The notes beneath the pieces are model-generated. The model ran no database searches, was not told where the DNA came from, and saw only the letters and a list, made by a program, of their open reading frames with translations. Positions 33,180 through 43,458 of a stretch of DNA of 64,000 bases are shown here, in pieces (position 1 is the first letter of the stretch; the number at the start of each line of letters is the position of its first letter). Origin of the DNA: an uncultured Bacteroidota bacterium (GTDB taxonomy: Bacteria > Bacteroidota > Bacteroidia > NS11-12g > UBA9320). The stretch covers positions 235,154 to 299,153 of the forward strand of contig CAKZLB010000013.1 in assembly GCA_937124965.1 (NCBI GenBank), written 5' to 3'. A program made the translations under genes and the position numbers.

Positions 33180-33622
33180 TGAAAAAAATCATTCGTATTC
33201 CCATTGAAATTGTCCAGCTTGGAGAAGAAGGGACACACATATTTTGCAAGTCAAAAATCAATGGAAAAAAGGCTCGAGGATTAATTGACACCGGAGCTAG
33301 TAAAAGTGTTTTAGCAAAGTCATTCGCCGACAAACTGAAAAATCTAAAAAAAGTATCAATGCTTGATAACACAACATCAGGGATTGGTCCAGACCAAGTA
33401 GATGCCAGTTTTGCAAAATTGAAAACCATTCAATTTAAAAAGTTGAAAATCAAAAAACTGATTGTCGGAACGATTGATGTCAGTCATGTAACTGAAATGT
33501 ACAAATCCCTTAAAGTCAAACCTTTTGATTTTATTTTGGGAGGCGAAATTTTGGAACGCTACAATGCGGTTATTGACTACGGAGATAAAGAATTGAGACT
33601 TTACCCAAAAAGCAAGAAGTAG
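33179..33622 (+). CDS. Retropepsin-like aspartic protease domain protein
   Basis: A 147-residue protein with a single aspartic-protease-like domain. ARGLIDTGASKSV carries the catalytic D37-T38-G39-A40, and a later FILGGEILERYNAVIDY matches the second hydrophobic-G motif of clan AA (retropepsin) peptidases. Such proteins dimerise to form one active site. No signal peptide or membrane segment is visible, so it should be cytoplasmic. It is translationally coupled to gpmI (TAATG overlap). Natural substrates of bacterial soluble retropepsins of this kind are unknown. Confidence 0.75.
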   Translation: MKKIIRIPIEIVQLGEEGTHIFCKSKINGKKARGLIDTGASKSVLAKSFADKLKNLKKVSMLDNTTSGIGPDQVDASFAKLKTIQFKKLKIKKLIVGTIDVSHVTEMYKSLKVKPFDFILGGEILERYNAVIDYGDKELRLYPKSKK

Positions 33623-33668
33623 TTAGAATCTCCACAAGTAAAGTGTTTCCCGAAACAATAGGCTTGTG

Positions 33669-33676
33669 TACCTTTG
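33669..33676 (+). promoter_or_regulatory. Bacteroidetes -7 promoter element (hldD)
   Basis: TACCTTTG matches TAnnTTTG and ends 5 bases before the hldD ATG, which implies a leaderless or nearly leaderless message. Confidence 0.6.
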
Positions 33677-33681
33677 TATAA

Positions 33682-34647
33682 ATGGCAGATATAATTATTA
33701 CTGGTGCAGCTGGTTTTATTGGCAGTTGCTTAGCTCAGCATCTTTATCGAACCACGTCTAAGAACCTTGTTTTAGTAGATGATTTTACGAAAACTGAAAA
33801 ATCTGGTAATCTTATTGGCTTAGAAGAAGTTGAAAAAGTTGACCGAATGACGTTTCTTTCGAAACTAGATTCATTTGACATTCAAGCTATTTTTCACCTC
33901 GGTGCACGAACAGACACTACAGAGTTTGATGTTTCTATCTTTGATGAACTCAACCTTGGTTACTCAAAAACACTCTGGAAACACTGTGCTACGAATAACA
34001 TTCCATTTATTTATGCATCATCTGCGGCGACTTATGGCGACGGAGAGTTAGGCTTTGATGACGACGAATCAACGATGCAACAGTTGAAGCCACTTAACCC
34101 TTATGGTCAAAGCAAATTAGATTTTGATATCTGGGCACTGAAACAAGAAACAGCGCCTCCATTTTGGGTAGGATTAAAGTTTTTTAATGTCTTTGGTCCA
34201 AATGAATATCACAAAACTCGAATGGCTTCTGTCGTTTATCATGCCTTCAATCAGATTAAACAAAATGGAAGGATGAAGCTCTTTAAATCCCATAACCCCA
34301 ACTATATTAATGGTGGACAAACACGTGATTTTATCTATGTAAAAGACCTGGTAAGCGTCATGATGTATTGGTACAATACTCAGAAAAAAAGTGGGATTTA
34401 TAATCTTGGTACTGGCACACCACGCACCTTCAATGATTTGGCAAATGCAACATTTGCGGCTCTTAATTTAGACTCTACCATTGAGTATATTCCTACGCCA
34501 CTAGATATCAGAGATAAATATCAATACTACACAAAGGCATCAATGGATAAAACCATAAAAGCAGGTTATTCTGGTGGATTTTGGACGTTGGAAGACGCAA
34601 TCAAGGACTATGTACAAAACTATTTAAACAAAGAGGCTTACTTTTAA
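33682..34647 (+). CDS. hldD: ADP-L-glycero-D-manno-heptose-6-epimerase
   Basis: HldD (RfaD) epimerises ADP-D-glycero-beta-D-manno-heptose to the L-glycero form used in lipopolysaccharide inner core. The Rossmann motif GAAGFIG is at residues 8-14, and the catalytic pair Y141/K145 is in PYGQSKLDF. The family-specific FNVFGPNEYHKTRMASV and GGQTRDFIYVKD motifs separate it from other epimerases. The protein has 321 residues. gmhA, another enzyme of the same pathway, is encoded 7.4 kb downstream on the same strand. Confidence 0.93.
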   Translation: MADIIITGAAGFIGSCLAQHLYRTTSKNLVLVDDFTKTEKSGNLIGLEEVEKVDRMTFLSKLDSFDIQAIFHLGARTDTTEFDVSIFDELNLGYSKTLWKHCATNNIPFIYASSAATYGDGELGFDDDESTMQQLKPLNPYGQSKLDFDIWALKQETAPPFWVGLKFFNVFGPNEYHKTRMASVVYHAFNQIKQNGRMKLFKSHNPNYINGGQTRDFIYVKDLVSVMMYWYNTQKKSGIYNLGTGTPRTFNDLANATFAALNLDSTIEYIPTPLDIRDKYQYYTKASMDKTIKAGYSGGFWTLEDAIKDYVQNYLNKEAYF

Positions 34648-34650
34648 CAC

Positions 34651-37600
34651 TTGATTCGCAAGGTTTTAATATCCATTTTGGTTGCTGCGTTTGTGGTACT
34701 CTCACTTGCAGGTAACCAATCATCAACCGCTACAGATGAAGAAATTTGTGTACAAAAAACTAACTGGACGCAACAAACGAACGAATACTTACTTAAACTT
34801 TTAGAAGAGGCTGAAGGCATCACACCTCAGTCAGAGAGTGGTGAACGAACTACACTACAACAATCCGACTGGGAGTATTTCACGAGCAACAACAACATTG
34901 TTACATCATGGACAACAAATGAATGGGTCCCCGACTCCTCTGCATTCGACTATTCTCAACCTACAATTATCAAACATTCCAGTGGAGCAGATCTATTAGT
35001 TCCAACACAAAATGGTGTTCTTACGCACGTTTTAATTCGAGATGAATCTGGAGAATTTGACGCCATTAATAAAATTGCACCTCTCAACAATGTTGCTTTT
35101 GAAATTCAGAAGTCTGATACAACAAAATATTCTCTCCTCAACGGGGAGGCATACATAAATTTTTATGGTCGGTCAACGAATAAATCCAACTCTGGAATCC
35201 CTTTTCTAATTGGCTGGATATTTTTGCTATGTGCTGCCTTTTTAAGTTTCAGGTATTGGTTTACAGCATCACTTGTCATTGCCGTAATAGCTGTTATTTC
35301 TCGCATTCTAAGTTTTAACAAGACTATAGTTGCTGACTTAGACAAACTTCAAATATTCGATCCTGTAATTTTTGCGAGCTCCGACCTACTACCTTCGCTT
35401 GGCGACTTGATGCTGCATGTATTAACTGGTTTAATTGCAGGCTTAGCAATCATACACACATTGAAATATTTGAAATTTTCAAATGCTTGGATTGTTCGTG
35501 TTGTGTTTCTACTTACATGTCTTTTTGGCGTCTTTTCTGCAGACTTAATCGACTCATTATTAAGAAGTTTAATCGCCAATTCAAATATTTCGTTTGACGT
35601 AACTCATCTATCAACCATTTCACGATATTCGATAATAGCTGCATCTATCATAGCACTTCTTTTTTGGATTTGGTTTGCAGTTGTAACTAGTGTCTACAAT
35701 CGAATTCAAAAGAATAGCAATCAGCACAAATGGTTTGTTGTAGCTCTTTTGCTGGCAATTTCAACCTTCACAATTTTTCAAACTATTGATGCGAGCAGAA
35801 CAATTAACGGGTTATTGCCATCAATACTTTTCAGTTCATTCTCACTTGTGTTTCTTTATTTGATTGAATTTATAACCAAAAGAAAAATTGGCCTTTATAA
35901 ATACATCGGTTACATCTTATTCTTTACTTTCTTCTTCGCCTTTTCATTGCAAAAGTATCAGCATGACAAGGAGTCTGAATATTTGAATTTATACGCTTCT
36001 AAATTAATATCGAACAAAGATTTACAAGCTGAGTATTTGTTTAAGGATATAGAAATTGAACTAACTCAGCAATTTTTGGTTCCAGAAGATTTTGAAGCAT
36101 TTAGCCAGAAAAAAGAACAATTTGAACAACGTCTAAGAAGGCTCTATTTTTCAGGCTATCTTGACAAATACAATATGTTGGTGTTAAGTTTTGATTCTGC
36201 CGAAAACAACATCAATTCAAGTACGCTATACAGTTACGATGACCTAAATGACATTTACAATTACAAATCATTTCCTACACTAAGTGCTCATTTTTACCAA
36301 GTCAAAAGTGACCGTATTTTTAATGGATATTTAGCCAAGTTTGAAAACTGCGACCTTAATGGTCATTACGGAAACGTCTTTATTTTACTCGAACCAAAAT
36401 TTATTCAAAGTTCGTATGAGTACCCTCAATTCATCGGGCTTAAGTCGGATAATCGATTGTTTGATATTGATGATTATTCGTATGCACTTTACAGTAATGG
36501 CAAACTGTTACATCAAAAAGGGACATATCCATATAATTTGATGTTTGACACTACCGACTTTCACGTTGAAAAAGGCATTTTATCAAACACTCAATTTAAT
36601 CATTTTATAAGTTACCAAGATCAAGCTATTGTAGTGTTGAGCCATCCGGTAAACAACCTAATTCGATCAACCAGCACCTTCAGCTTTTCATTTATCTTTT
36701 TTATGATTTGCTTCTTTGCCTTTGGTTTGGTTTGGATAATTGGCATGTTCGTTCGTCAAAAACTTATTAAGCAATTTGGTTCAGAATCTGATTACAAAGA
36801 CTTCCGCTTTCAACGCAAAGCAGCACTAAATGCCCTGGGAATAGAACAGGTATATTTAAGTACAAGAATTCGCCTTTCTATGGTCATCCTCGTGTTCTTT
36901 GGACTACTTGTTTCTATTTATGTAACCATACAATTTATTGAAGTTAATGACCAAAGTAGATCAGAAAATGAGTTGATGTATAAGATTCGTGAAGTTGCAA
37001 ACCAACTTCAAAATGAGGTTGACTTTCATAAAAAACTCAGCAATGCCGAATCGCGACAACTCATTGTGAATGAAATTGGCGACATATATAAAATTGATGC
37101 TAACCTTTTCAATTCCAACGGACGGCTATTGGCTTCAAGTATAGAAGATATATATAAAAAAGGGCTTATCGCACCATACATGGACCCTGAGGCAATAAAG
37201 GTTTTTAAGGAAAAAAACACCTCTCAATTACTTCATTCCGAATCTATACGCAACTTGCGCTTTACTTCGGCATATTTACCTTTAATAAATAATAAACGCG
37301 AGGTCGTTGCTTATCTAAACTTACCATACTATTCTAGGCAAAAAGAGTTAGACGCTGAGATTTCTTCATACACTGTGACATTTGTCAACATATACTTATT
37401 CTTAATTCTTGTAGCTATAACCTTAGCATATGTCGTTTCCCAACGAATTAGCAAACCATTGCAGCTAATTCGTGAAAAAATGTCCCGTACTGGTCTACAA
37501 ACCAATGAATTAATTGAATGGAAGCAAAACGATGAAATTGGAAGGTTGGTAAAACAGTACAATAAAATGGTACTTCAACTTGGAGAAAGTGCGAATAAAT

Positions 37601-38292
37601 TAAGTGAAAGTGAACGAGAAGGTGCGTGGAAAGAAATGGCTCGACAAGTCGCTCACGAAATTAAAAACCCACTCACACCAATGAAGTTGAACATTCAGCA
37701 CTTGCAGCGAGCGTGGTCCGACAAAAATGAACGACTTGAAGAAACGTTTAAGCGCGTAACTACGGTATTAATTGATCAAATAGACAGCCTATCCAAACTT
37801 GCAACTGAATTCTCTTCGTTTGCTCAAATGCCGGTAAACAACTTCGAAGATTGTAGCATAACAAATAGTTTGCTTAGCACCATTACTCTTTTTGAAAAAA
37901 GTGAAAATGTTGAGTTTCAATACAATGAAAACATCACTGACTATACAGTTCATGCTGATAAGGAACAACTTGGGCGTATCTTCAACAACATTATAAAAAA
38001 TGCTATTCAAGCCATCCCTGAAGATCGAAAAGGATTAATCAAAGCTTCGGTTACTGTTGTCCAAAACAATATTCGTGTTGTAATTACTGATAACGGAAAA
38101 GGTATAAGCCCTGAAGATAAATCCAAAATATTTGTACCTAACTTTAGCACTAAAAACAGTGGTATGGGATTGGGGCTGGCAATTACCAAGAAAATGATTG
38201 AAGCTGCCAATGGTAGTATTTGGTTTGAGACAGAAGTTGATAAAGGAACCTCATTCTATATTGAGTGGCCTCTAGTGAACGTTACTGATTGA
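34651..38292 (+). CDS. Large multi-pass sensor histidine kinase (NtrY-like)
   Basis: A 1213-residue membrane sensor kinase. Residues 1-20 form a membrane segment or signal anchor, a soluble domain follows, then a cluster of about seven segments (roughly 180-430), a large extracytoplasmic region (about 440-660), two more segments, a second sensor loop (about 760-900), and a last segment leading into HAMP. The catalytic part has the phospho-acceptor H1002 in QVAHEIKNPLTPMKLN, the N-box NNIIKNAIQA, the G1 box TDNGKGIS and GMGLGLAITKKM. The H-box resembles NtrY. The start is TTG, 3 bases after hldD. No response regulator gene is adjacent, so it is an orphan kinase. Confidence 0.88.
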   Translation: MIRKVLISILVAAFVVLSLAGNQSSTATDEEICVQKTNWTQQTNEYLLKLLEEAEGITPQSESGERTTLQQSDWEYFTSNNNIVTSWTTNEWVPDSSAFDYSQPTIIKHSSGADLLVPTQNGVLTHVLIRDESGEFDAINKIAPLNNVAFEIQKSDTTKYSLLNGEAYINFYGRSTNKSNSGIPFLIGWIFLLCAAFLSFRYWFTASLVIAVIAVISRILSFNKTIVADLDKLQIFDPVIFASSDLLPSLGDLMLHVLTGLIAGLAIIHTLKYLKFSNAWIVRVVFLLTCLFGVFSADLIDSLLRSLIANSNISFDVTHLSTISRYSIIAASIIALLFWIWFAVVTSVYNRIQKNSNQHKWFVVALLLAISTFTIFQTIDASRTINGLLPSILFSSFSLVFLYLIEFITKRKIGLYKYIGYILFFTFFFAFSLQKYQHDKESEYLNLYASKLISNKDLQAEYLFKDIEIELTQQFLVPEDFEAFSQKKEQFEQRLRRLYFSGYLDKYNMLVLSFDSAENNINSSTLYSYDDLNDIYNYKSFPTLSAHFYQVKSDRIFNGYLAKFENCDLNGHYGNVFILLEPKFIQSSYEYPQFIGLKSDNRLFDIDDYSYALYSNGKLLHQKGTYPYNLMFDTTDFHVEKGILSNTQFNHFISYQDQAIVVLSHPVNNLIRSTSTFSFSFIFFMICFFAFGLVWIIGMFVRQKLIKQFGSESDYKDFRFQRKAALNALGIEQVYLSTRIRLSMVILVFFGLLVSIYVTIQFIEVNDQSRSENELMYKIREVANQLQNEVDFHKKLSNAESRQLIVNEIGDIYKIDANLFNSNGRLLASSIEDIYKKGLIAPYMDPEAIKVFKEKNTSQLLHSESIRNLRFTSAYLPLINNKREVVAYLNLPYYSRQKELDAEISSYTVTFVNIYLFLILVAITLAYVVSQRISKPLQLIREKMSRTGLQTNELIEWKQNDEIGRLVKQYNKMVLQLGESANKLSESEREGAWKEMARQVAHEIKNPLTPMKLNIQHLQRAWSDKNERLEETFKRVTTVLIDQIDSLSKLATEFSSFAQMPVNNFEDCSITNSLLSTITLFEKSENVEFQYNENITDYTVHADKEQLGRIFNNIIKNAIQAIPEDRKGLIKASVTVVQNNIRVVITDNGKGISPEDKSKIFVPNFSTKNSGMGLGLAITKKMIEAANGSIWFETEVDKGTSFYIEWPLVNVTD

Positions 38293-38351
38293 GAACCCTA
38301 TTAAGCTCATTTTGGCATTTTACAATCCCTAATTTTATTTATCTTGCTGCC

Positions 38352-39017
38352 ATGAAATTTAAAGGCCTTTTTTTTATTGCTACGCTAAGCGTTTTGATTT
38401 TCTCCTGTAAAGATGATGAAGAACCAGCTAAAGTAGACACTACACCTTGGGAAAACGCTGAAAACGATACGTTAGTAGAACTTACTACGGATTTCGGCAC
38501 TATGATATTGTACATGTATAAAGGAACCCCATTACACCGAGCAAACTTCCATAAATTAGTAGAAGAAGGATTTTACAATGGAACTGAATTTCATCGGATA
38601 ATTCCGAACTTTATGATTCAAGGTGGAGATCCATTATCTAAAGATGATGATCGTTCTAATGATGGAACAGGTGGACCTGGTTATACTGTCCCTGCAGAAA
38701 TAAATACTGATTTATACAAACATGATTTAGGCGCAGTTGCAGCAGCAAGAATTGGAGGAGCATCAAACCCAGAAAAGGCTTCCAGTGGCTCTCAATTCTA
38801 CATCGTTGTTAGTGAAGCTGGAACTGTTAACCTGAACGGTGAGTATACCGTTTTTGGGAAAGTAATTCAGAGCGCTGACGTTGCACAAACGATTGTAACT
38901 CAACCACGCATTGACACCCAAACGAATAGACCTAAAGACCGTATTGCAATGCAAATGAAATTCATCATCAAAACACCTGAAGAGATAAAAGCAGACTACG
39001 GTTTTGAGGTAGAATAA
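38352..39017 (+). CDS. Lipoprotein cyclophilin-type peptidyl-prolyl isomerase
   Basis: A 221-residue lipoprotein with a lipobox ending VLIFSC (Cys19), so it should be anchored on the periplasmic face of a membrane. The following domain is a cyclophilin: FHRIIPNFMIQGGDP, SGSQFYIVVS and YTVFGKVIQS are the conserved core, including the catalytic arginine in FHRII. It catalyses proline isomerisation in envelope proteins. The ATG at 38352 was chosen because it begins a proper signal peptide; a longer frame extends back into the kinase gene. Confidence 0.92.
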   Translation: MKFKGLFFIATLSVLIFSCKDDEEPAKVDTTPWENAENDTLVELTTDFGTMILYMYKGTPLHRANFHKLVEEGFYNGTEFHRIIPNFMIQGGDPLSKDDDRSNDGTGGPGYTVPAEINTDLYKHDLGAVAAARIGGASNPEKASSGSQFYIVVSEAGTVNLNGEYTVFGKVIQSADVAQTIVTQPRIDTQTNRPKDRIAMQMKFIIKTPEEIKADYGFEVE

Positions 39018-39148
39018 TGTACCTTCTTCAAATTTTAAAAAGAGGTGTTGCAATCTTGGTGAGCAACTAAGGAAATCCCTTTGGAAACCCTTCTATAAGA
39101 ATCTTTGTACTTATTTTCGCAGCTTAGTTTAAATGCAAAGGAAACAGC

Positions 39149-42025
39149 ATGTCTGAAGCTCATTACAATCATCGATTTATCGAACACAAGTGGCAACAAA
39201 ATTGGAGAGAAAAGAAACTCTACAATGTTGAAAACAACTCTTCCAAACCACCGTATTACGTCCTGGATATGTTTCCTTATCCTTCTGGTGCGGGACTTCA
39301 TGTTGGTCATCCTCTTGGTTACATTGCGTCCGACATAGTTAGTCGCTTTAAACGTCAAAACGGTTTCAACGTTCTTCACCCAATGGGTTATGATGCGTTT
39401 GGCTTACCTGCTGAGCAATATGCAATACAAACAGGAAAACACCCTGCGGAAACTACTGAAGAAAATATTGGTCGATATCGTGATCAAATGGATCGTATCG
39501 GTTTTTCGTTTGATTGGTCGCGAGAAGTAAGAACATGCGATCCATCGTATTATAAGTGGACACAATGGATTTTTAAACAATTGTTTAGCCATTGGTATAA
39601 CAAACAAACAAACCGTGCGGAGCATATAGATAACCTTGTTGCAATTTTTGAAAATGAGGGAAACGTTAATGTAAACCATGCTGGTGGGGAAGTTGATGCA
39701 TTCATCGCAGAAGAGTGGTTGAACTACTCTTCGTTAGAAAAAGAGAATATTCTTCAACACTATCGTTTAGCATTTATTCAAGAAACCACCGTAAACTGGT
39801 GTGAAGAATTGGGAACTGTACTAGCCAATGAAGAAGTTAAAGATGGTCTTTCAGAAAGAGGTGGTTACCCTGTAATCAAAAAACCGATGCGTCAATGGTT
39901 CTTGCGAATAACTGCGTACGCTCAGCGATTACTTGATGGGTTAAACACAATTGACTGGAGTGATTCGATAAAAGAAATTCAGCGAAACTGGATAGGGCGA
40001 AGTGAAGGTGCTTCTGTAAATTTTAAAATTGCACAAGATTCAAAACAACGTTCATTAGAAATATTTACAACTCGACCAGATACTATTTTTGGCGCCACCT
40101 TTATGGTAATTGCACCAGAGCATGAATGGGTTGAAGAGTTAATAACCTCTGATCAAAAAGACGAGGCTGAAGCCTATGTAACTTGGGCAAAAAATCGTTC
40201 CGAACGAGAACGTATGTCTGAGGTAAAAAACGTAACCGGGGTGTTTTCTGGTTCATACTGCACTCACCCATTCACTGGAAAAAAGGTGCCGATTTGGATT
40301 GCAGATTATGTTTTAGGTGGATACGGAACTGGGGCAATTATGGCTGTTCCCGCACATGACTCTCGAGATCATGCATTTGCAAAAAAGTTTGGTTTAGAAA
40401 TCATTCAAGTCATCGAGAATGATGAGATTGACGTTCAAGAGGAGTCCTTTGATGCAAAGACTGGAATCTGCATTAATTCTGATTTTCTGAATGGACTAGA
40501 AGTAAAACCAGCCATTAAATCCGCCATTAATTTTATAAAAGACAAACAGCTCGGACAAGGAAAAATCAATTACAAGTTACGAGATGCTGGTTTTGGTCGA
40601 CAACGATATTGGGGTGAGCCAATCCCAGTTGTTTTCAATAATGGTATTCCATCAACACTTCCTGACGCTGAACTACCATTGACATTGCCAGAAGTACAAA
40701 GCTATAAACCAAGTGGGTCTGGAGAATCTCCACTTGCCGCACTAACAGATTGGGTTAACACTCCAAACGGCACACGTGAGACAGACACAATGCCAGGTTG
40801 GGCAGGCAGTAGTTGGTATTTCTTGAGATACATGGACCCAAATAACGAGCAAGTGATTGCTTCTAAGGATGCGATTAAATACTGGGGACAAGTAGACTTT
40901 TATGTTGGTGGAGCGGAACATGCAACAGGACATTTATTATACAGCCGTTTCTGGACTAAGTTTCTTCACGATATCCATGTATTACCCTTTGATGAACCAT
41001 TTAAAAAGTTGGTAAATCAAGGTATGATTCAAGGTACGGTTGAGTCTTTATATTTAAGAAAAGAAAAAAAAGATGGTAACTCGCATTTTGTTAGTTCTGA
41101 TAAAATCGACAATCCTGAGAATTTTACTCAAATTCCAGTACACGTAGACTTTGTTTCTGATTATAAAAAAACAGATAGTGCTTCCTACCTAAACAATGAC
41201 GGTATTGCCAAATTTAAAGAATGGCGACCCGAGTACTCTTCTGCTGTTTTTGAATGTAGTAATGGTGAAATAGTAGAGGGAATCTTTGAAGGAAACGAAG
41301 GTTCAATTGAGCCAATTTTTTATACAAAATCAGAAATTGGTAAGATGTCAAAACGTTGGTTCAACGTGGTAAACCCAGATGACATTTGTGAAGAATATGG
41401 TGCGGATACACTGAGACTATATGAAATGTTCCTTGGGCCATTAGAAGACGCAAAACCATGGAACATCAGTGGAATCGATGGAGTCTACCGTTTCCTTAAA
41501 AAAACATGGAAGCTATTTGTAGATAGTGATGGAAACCTTGCATTAAACGATACCGAAGCCGATAAAAAGTCTCTTAAAACCTTGCACGCTGCCATCAAAA
41601 AAATCACCGAGGACATTGTGCGTATATCACTCAACACGTGTGTCAGCACATTTATGATTGCAGTAAATGAGTTTAATGATCAGAAGTGTCAGAACAAAGA
41701 AGTTTTAAAGCAATTCTTAATCATATTGTCTCCGTTCGCTCCACATATTTGTGAAGAACTTTGGGCAATGTCGGGGGAGTCACAGTCGATAACTAAAGCT
41801 ACCTGGCCAAAATTCAATGAGAAACATTTGGTTGAAGACAGCAAAAATTACCCAATTTCTATTAACGGAAAAACTCGGACTAATCTTGAGCTGTCATTAA
41901 GTTTAACCAAACAGGAAGTTGAAGCTGAAGTAATGGCAAACGAAGAAGTGCAAAAATGGTTGGAAGGCAAAACCCCAAAGAAAGTTATCGTAGTGCCTGG
42001 TAGAATTGTTAATTTAGTGGTTTAG
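39149..42025 (+). CDS. leuS: Leucyl-tRNA synthetase
   Basis: This is the class I aminoacyl-tRNA synthetase for leucine. The HIGH motif is HVGH (residues 51-54) in YPSGAGLHVGHPLGY, and KMSKR lies near residue 732. The editing domain contains FTTRPDTIFGATF and GTGAIMAVPAHDSRDHAF. The protein has 958 residues, longer than the E. coli enzyme, owing to insertions around residues 630-720 before the KMSK loop, a feature common in Bacteroidetes LeuS. It stands before gmhA with 29 bases between. Confidence 0.97.
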   Translation: MSEAHYNHRFIEHKWQQNWREKKLYNVENNSSKPPYYVLDMFPYPSGAGLHVGHPLGYIASDIVSRFKRQNGFNVLHPMGYDAFGLPAEQYAIQTGKHPAETTEENIGRYRDQMDRIGFSFDWSREVRTCDPSYYKWTQWIFKQLFSHWYNKQTNRAEHIDNLVAIFENEGNVNVNHAGGEVDAFIAEEWLNYSSLEKENILQHYRLAFIQETTVNWCEELGTVLANEEVKDGLSERGGYPVIKKPMRQWFLRITAYAQRLLDGLNTIDWSDSIKEIQRNWIGRSEGASVNFKIAQDSKQRSLEIFTTRPDTIFGATFMVIAPEHEWVEELITSDQKDEAEAYVTWAKNRSERERMSEVKNVTGVFSGSYCTHPFTGKKVPIWIADYVLGGYGTGAIMAVPAHDSRDHAFAKKFGLEIIQVIENDEIDVQEESFDAKTGICINSDFLNGLEVKPAIKSAINFIKDKQLGQGKINYKLRDAGFGRQRYWGEPIPVVFNNGIPSTLPDAELPLTLPEVQSYKPSGSGESPLAALTDWVNTPNGTRETDTMPGWAGSSWYFLRYMDPNNEQVIASKDAIKYWGQVDFYVGGAEHATGHLLYSRFWTKFLHDIHVLPFDEPFKKLVNQGMIQGTVESLYLRKEKKDGNSHFVSSDKIDNPENFTQIPVHVDFVSDYKKTDSASYLNNDGIAKFKEWRPEYSSAVFECSNGEIVEGIFEGNEGSIEPIFYTKSEIGKMSKRWFNVVNPDDICEEYGADTLRLYEMFLGPLEDAKPWNISGIDGVYRFLKKTWKLFVDSDGNLALNDTEADKKSLKTLHAAIKKITEDIVRISLNTCVSTFMIAVNEFNDQKCQNKEVLKQFLIILSPFAPHICEELWAMSGESQSITKATWPKFNEKHLVEDSKNYPISINGKTRTNLELSLSLTKQEVEAEVMANEEVQKWLEGKTPKKVIVVPGRIVNLVV

Positions 42026-42054
42026 CCAATTGGTAATATTGAAAGAAAAAAACT

Positions 42055-42621
42055 ATGAGTGTTAAGTCACATTTTGAAGAAGCCTACAGTGTACTTGAGA
42101 AATTCTTACAAGACGACTCTAATTTTCAAAAAATTGAAGCAGCTGGACAATTGATGGTGAACTCAATAAACAGCAATGGCAAAATAATTTCTTGTGGTAA
42201 TGGCGGAAGTCTATGCGATGCTATGCACTTTGCAGAAGAGCTTTCAGGAAGGTACCGTGATAATCGAAAAGCCATGCCCGCAATAAGCATTTCTGACCCT
42301 TCACACATGTCTTGTGTTGGGAATGATTACGGTTATGACTTTGTGTTTTCGCGATTTGTGGAAGGACTTGGTTTGAACAATGATGTTCTATTGGCAATCA
42401 GCACCAGTGGAAATTCTAAAAATGTGATAAACGCAATTAATGCTGCTAAAGAAAAAGGCATGAAGGTCATTGCACTTACTGGTAAAGATGGAGGCAAGAT
42501 GGCAGGTATGGCTGATGTTGAAATTCGAGCGCCACACTCGCAATATGCCGATAGAGCACAAGAAATTCATATCAAAGTCATTCATAGTTTGATTGATTAT
42601 ATCGAACGACACACGGAATGA
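42055..42621 (+). CDS. gmhA: Phosphoheptose isomerase (SIS domain)
   Basis: GmhA converts sedoheptulose 7-phosphate to D-glycero-D-manno-heptose 7-phosphate, the first step of ADP-heptose synthesis. The 188-residue SIS-domain protein has the typical [32 protein letters not shown] and the C-terminal [16 protein letters not shown] helix with the active-site Glu/His. With hldD in the same window this points to heptose-containing lipopolysaccharide. It overlaps the rhomboid gene by 4 bases (ATGA). Confidence 0.93.
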   Translation: MSVKSHFEEAYSVLEKFLQDDSNFQKIEAAGQLMVNSINSNGKIISCGNGGSLCDAMHFAEELSGRYRDNRKAMPAISISDPSHMSCVGNDYGYDFVFSRFVEGLGLNNDVLLAISTSGNSKNVINAINAAKEKGMKVIALTGKDGGKMAGMADVEIRAPHSQYADRAQEIHIKVIHSLIDYIERHTE

Positions 42622-43454
42622 CTCTTATTTACATTATAATTGGACTAAACGTTCTCTTCAGTTGGAAGGGTTTTGAAGATTACAGTTTCTTTGAAAAATT
42701 TAAATTCCAAACAGATCGTATTTTACATGGCAAAGAATATGTCCGCATGGTCAGTTCAGGTTTTCTGCATGTAAACTACATGCACCTTCTGTTTAATATG
42801 TATGCGTTTTACATGTTTGCAGAAGTGTTAACGGTAGTTTTTTCGGATATTGAATTTATCCTCTTATATCTAGCATCGCTTTTAGCCGGTAACTTACTTT
42901 CATTATTTGTTCATCGCGACCATAGTAATTATAGCGCGGTTGGTGCGTCGGGAGCCGTGAGTGGAGTAATTTATGCCTCGATCGCACTTATTCCAGATGG
43001 CGGAATTGGTCTTATTTTTATTCCCGGTCTATACATCCCTTCGTGGATTTTTGGGATTATTTATATTTTGTACACCATATTTGGCATCAAGTCGCAGCGC
43101 GATAATATTGGCCATGAAGCGCACCTTGGTGGAGCTATTGCTGGTATGATTTTGACAGTTGCATATTTCCACAATCAATATGTTTTCAATTATGTGATTA
43201 TTGCAGCCATGTTAGTACCAACGTTCATATTTTTATACTTCGTTGTGTATCACCCTGAATGGTTGCTAACAGGAAAAATAAATTGGAGTAATAACCCAAT
43301 TTCTCGTTATAAAAATAGAGACAAGAGTCTTGGTTCTAGAAAGGAACAGAAGAATCGTCAGGCCGAATTGGATGATCTATTGGATCGTGTTAACGATGTA
43401 GGTTATGTTAAATTGACTGACGATGAGAAACGTAGATTGGACCAGCTGAGGTAA
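42618..43454 (+). CDS. Rhomboid-family intramembrane serine protease
   Basis: A six-segment rhomboid protease that cleaves membrane-embedded substrates. The catalytic serine is S111 in VGASGAVSG and the catalytic histidine H169 is in [12 protein letters not shown]. The supporting [14 protein letters not shown] segment is also typical. The protein has 278 residues, with a charged C-terminal cytoplasmic tail of about 60 residues. It overlaps gmhA by 4 bases and lies 4 bases before the RNA methyltransferase, so the three are one transcription unit. The substrate is unknown. Confidence 0.93.
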   Translation: MTLIYIIIGLNVLFSWKGFEDYSFFEKFKFQTDRILHGKEYVRMVSSGFLHVNYMHLLFNMYAFYMFAEVLTVVFSDIEFILLYLASLLAGNLLSLFVHRDHSNYSAVGASGAVSGVIYASIALIPDGGIGLIFIPGLYIPSWIFGIIYILYTIFGIKSQRDNIGHEAHLGGAIAGMILTVAYFHNQYVFNYVIIAAMLVPTFIFLYFVVYHPEWLLTGKINWSNNPISRYKNRDKSLGSRKEQKNRQAELDDLLDRVNDVGYVKLTDDEKRRLDQLR

Positions 43455-43458
43455 CGTT

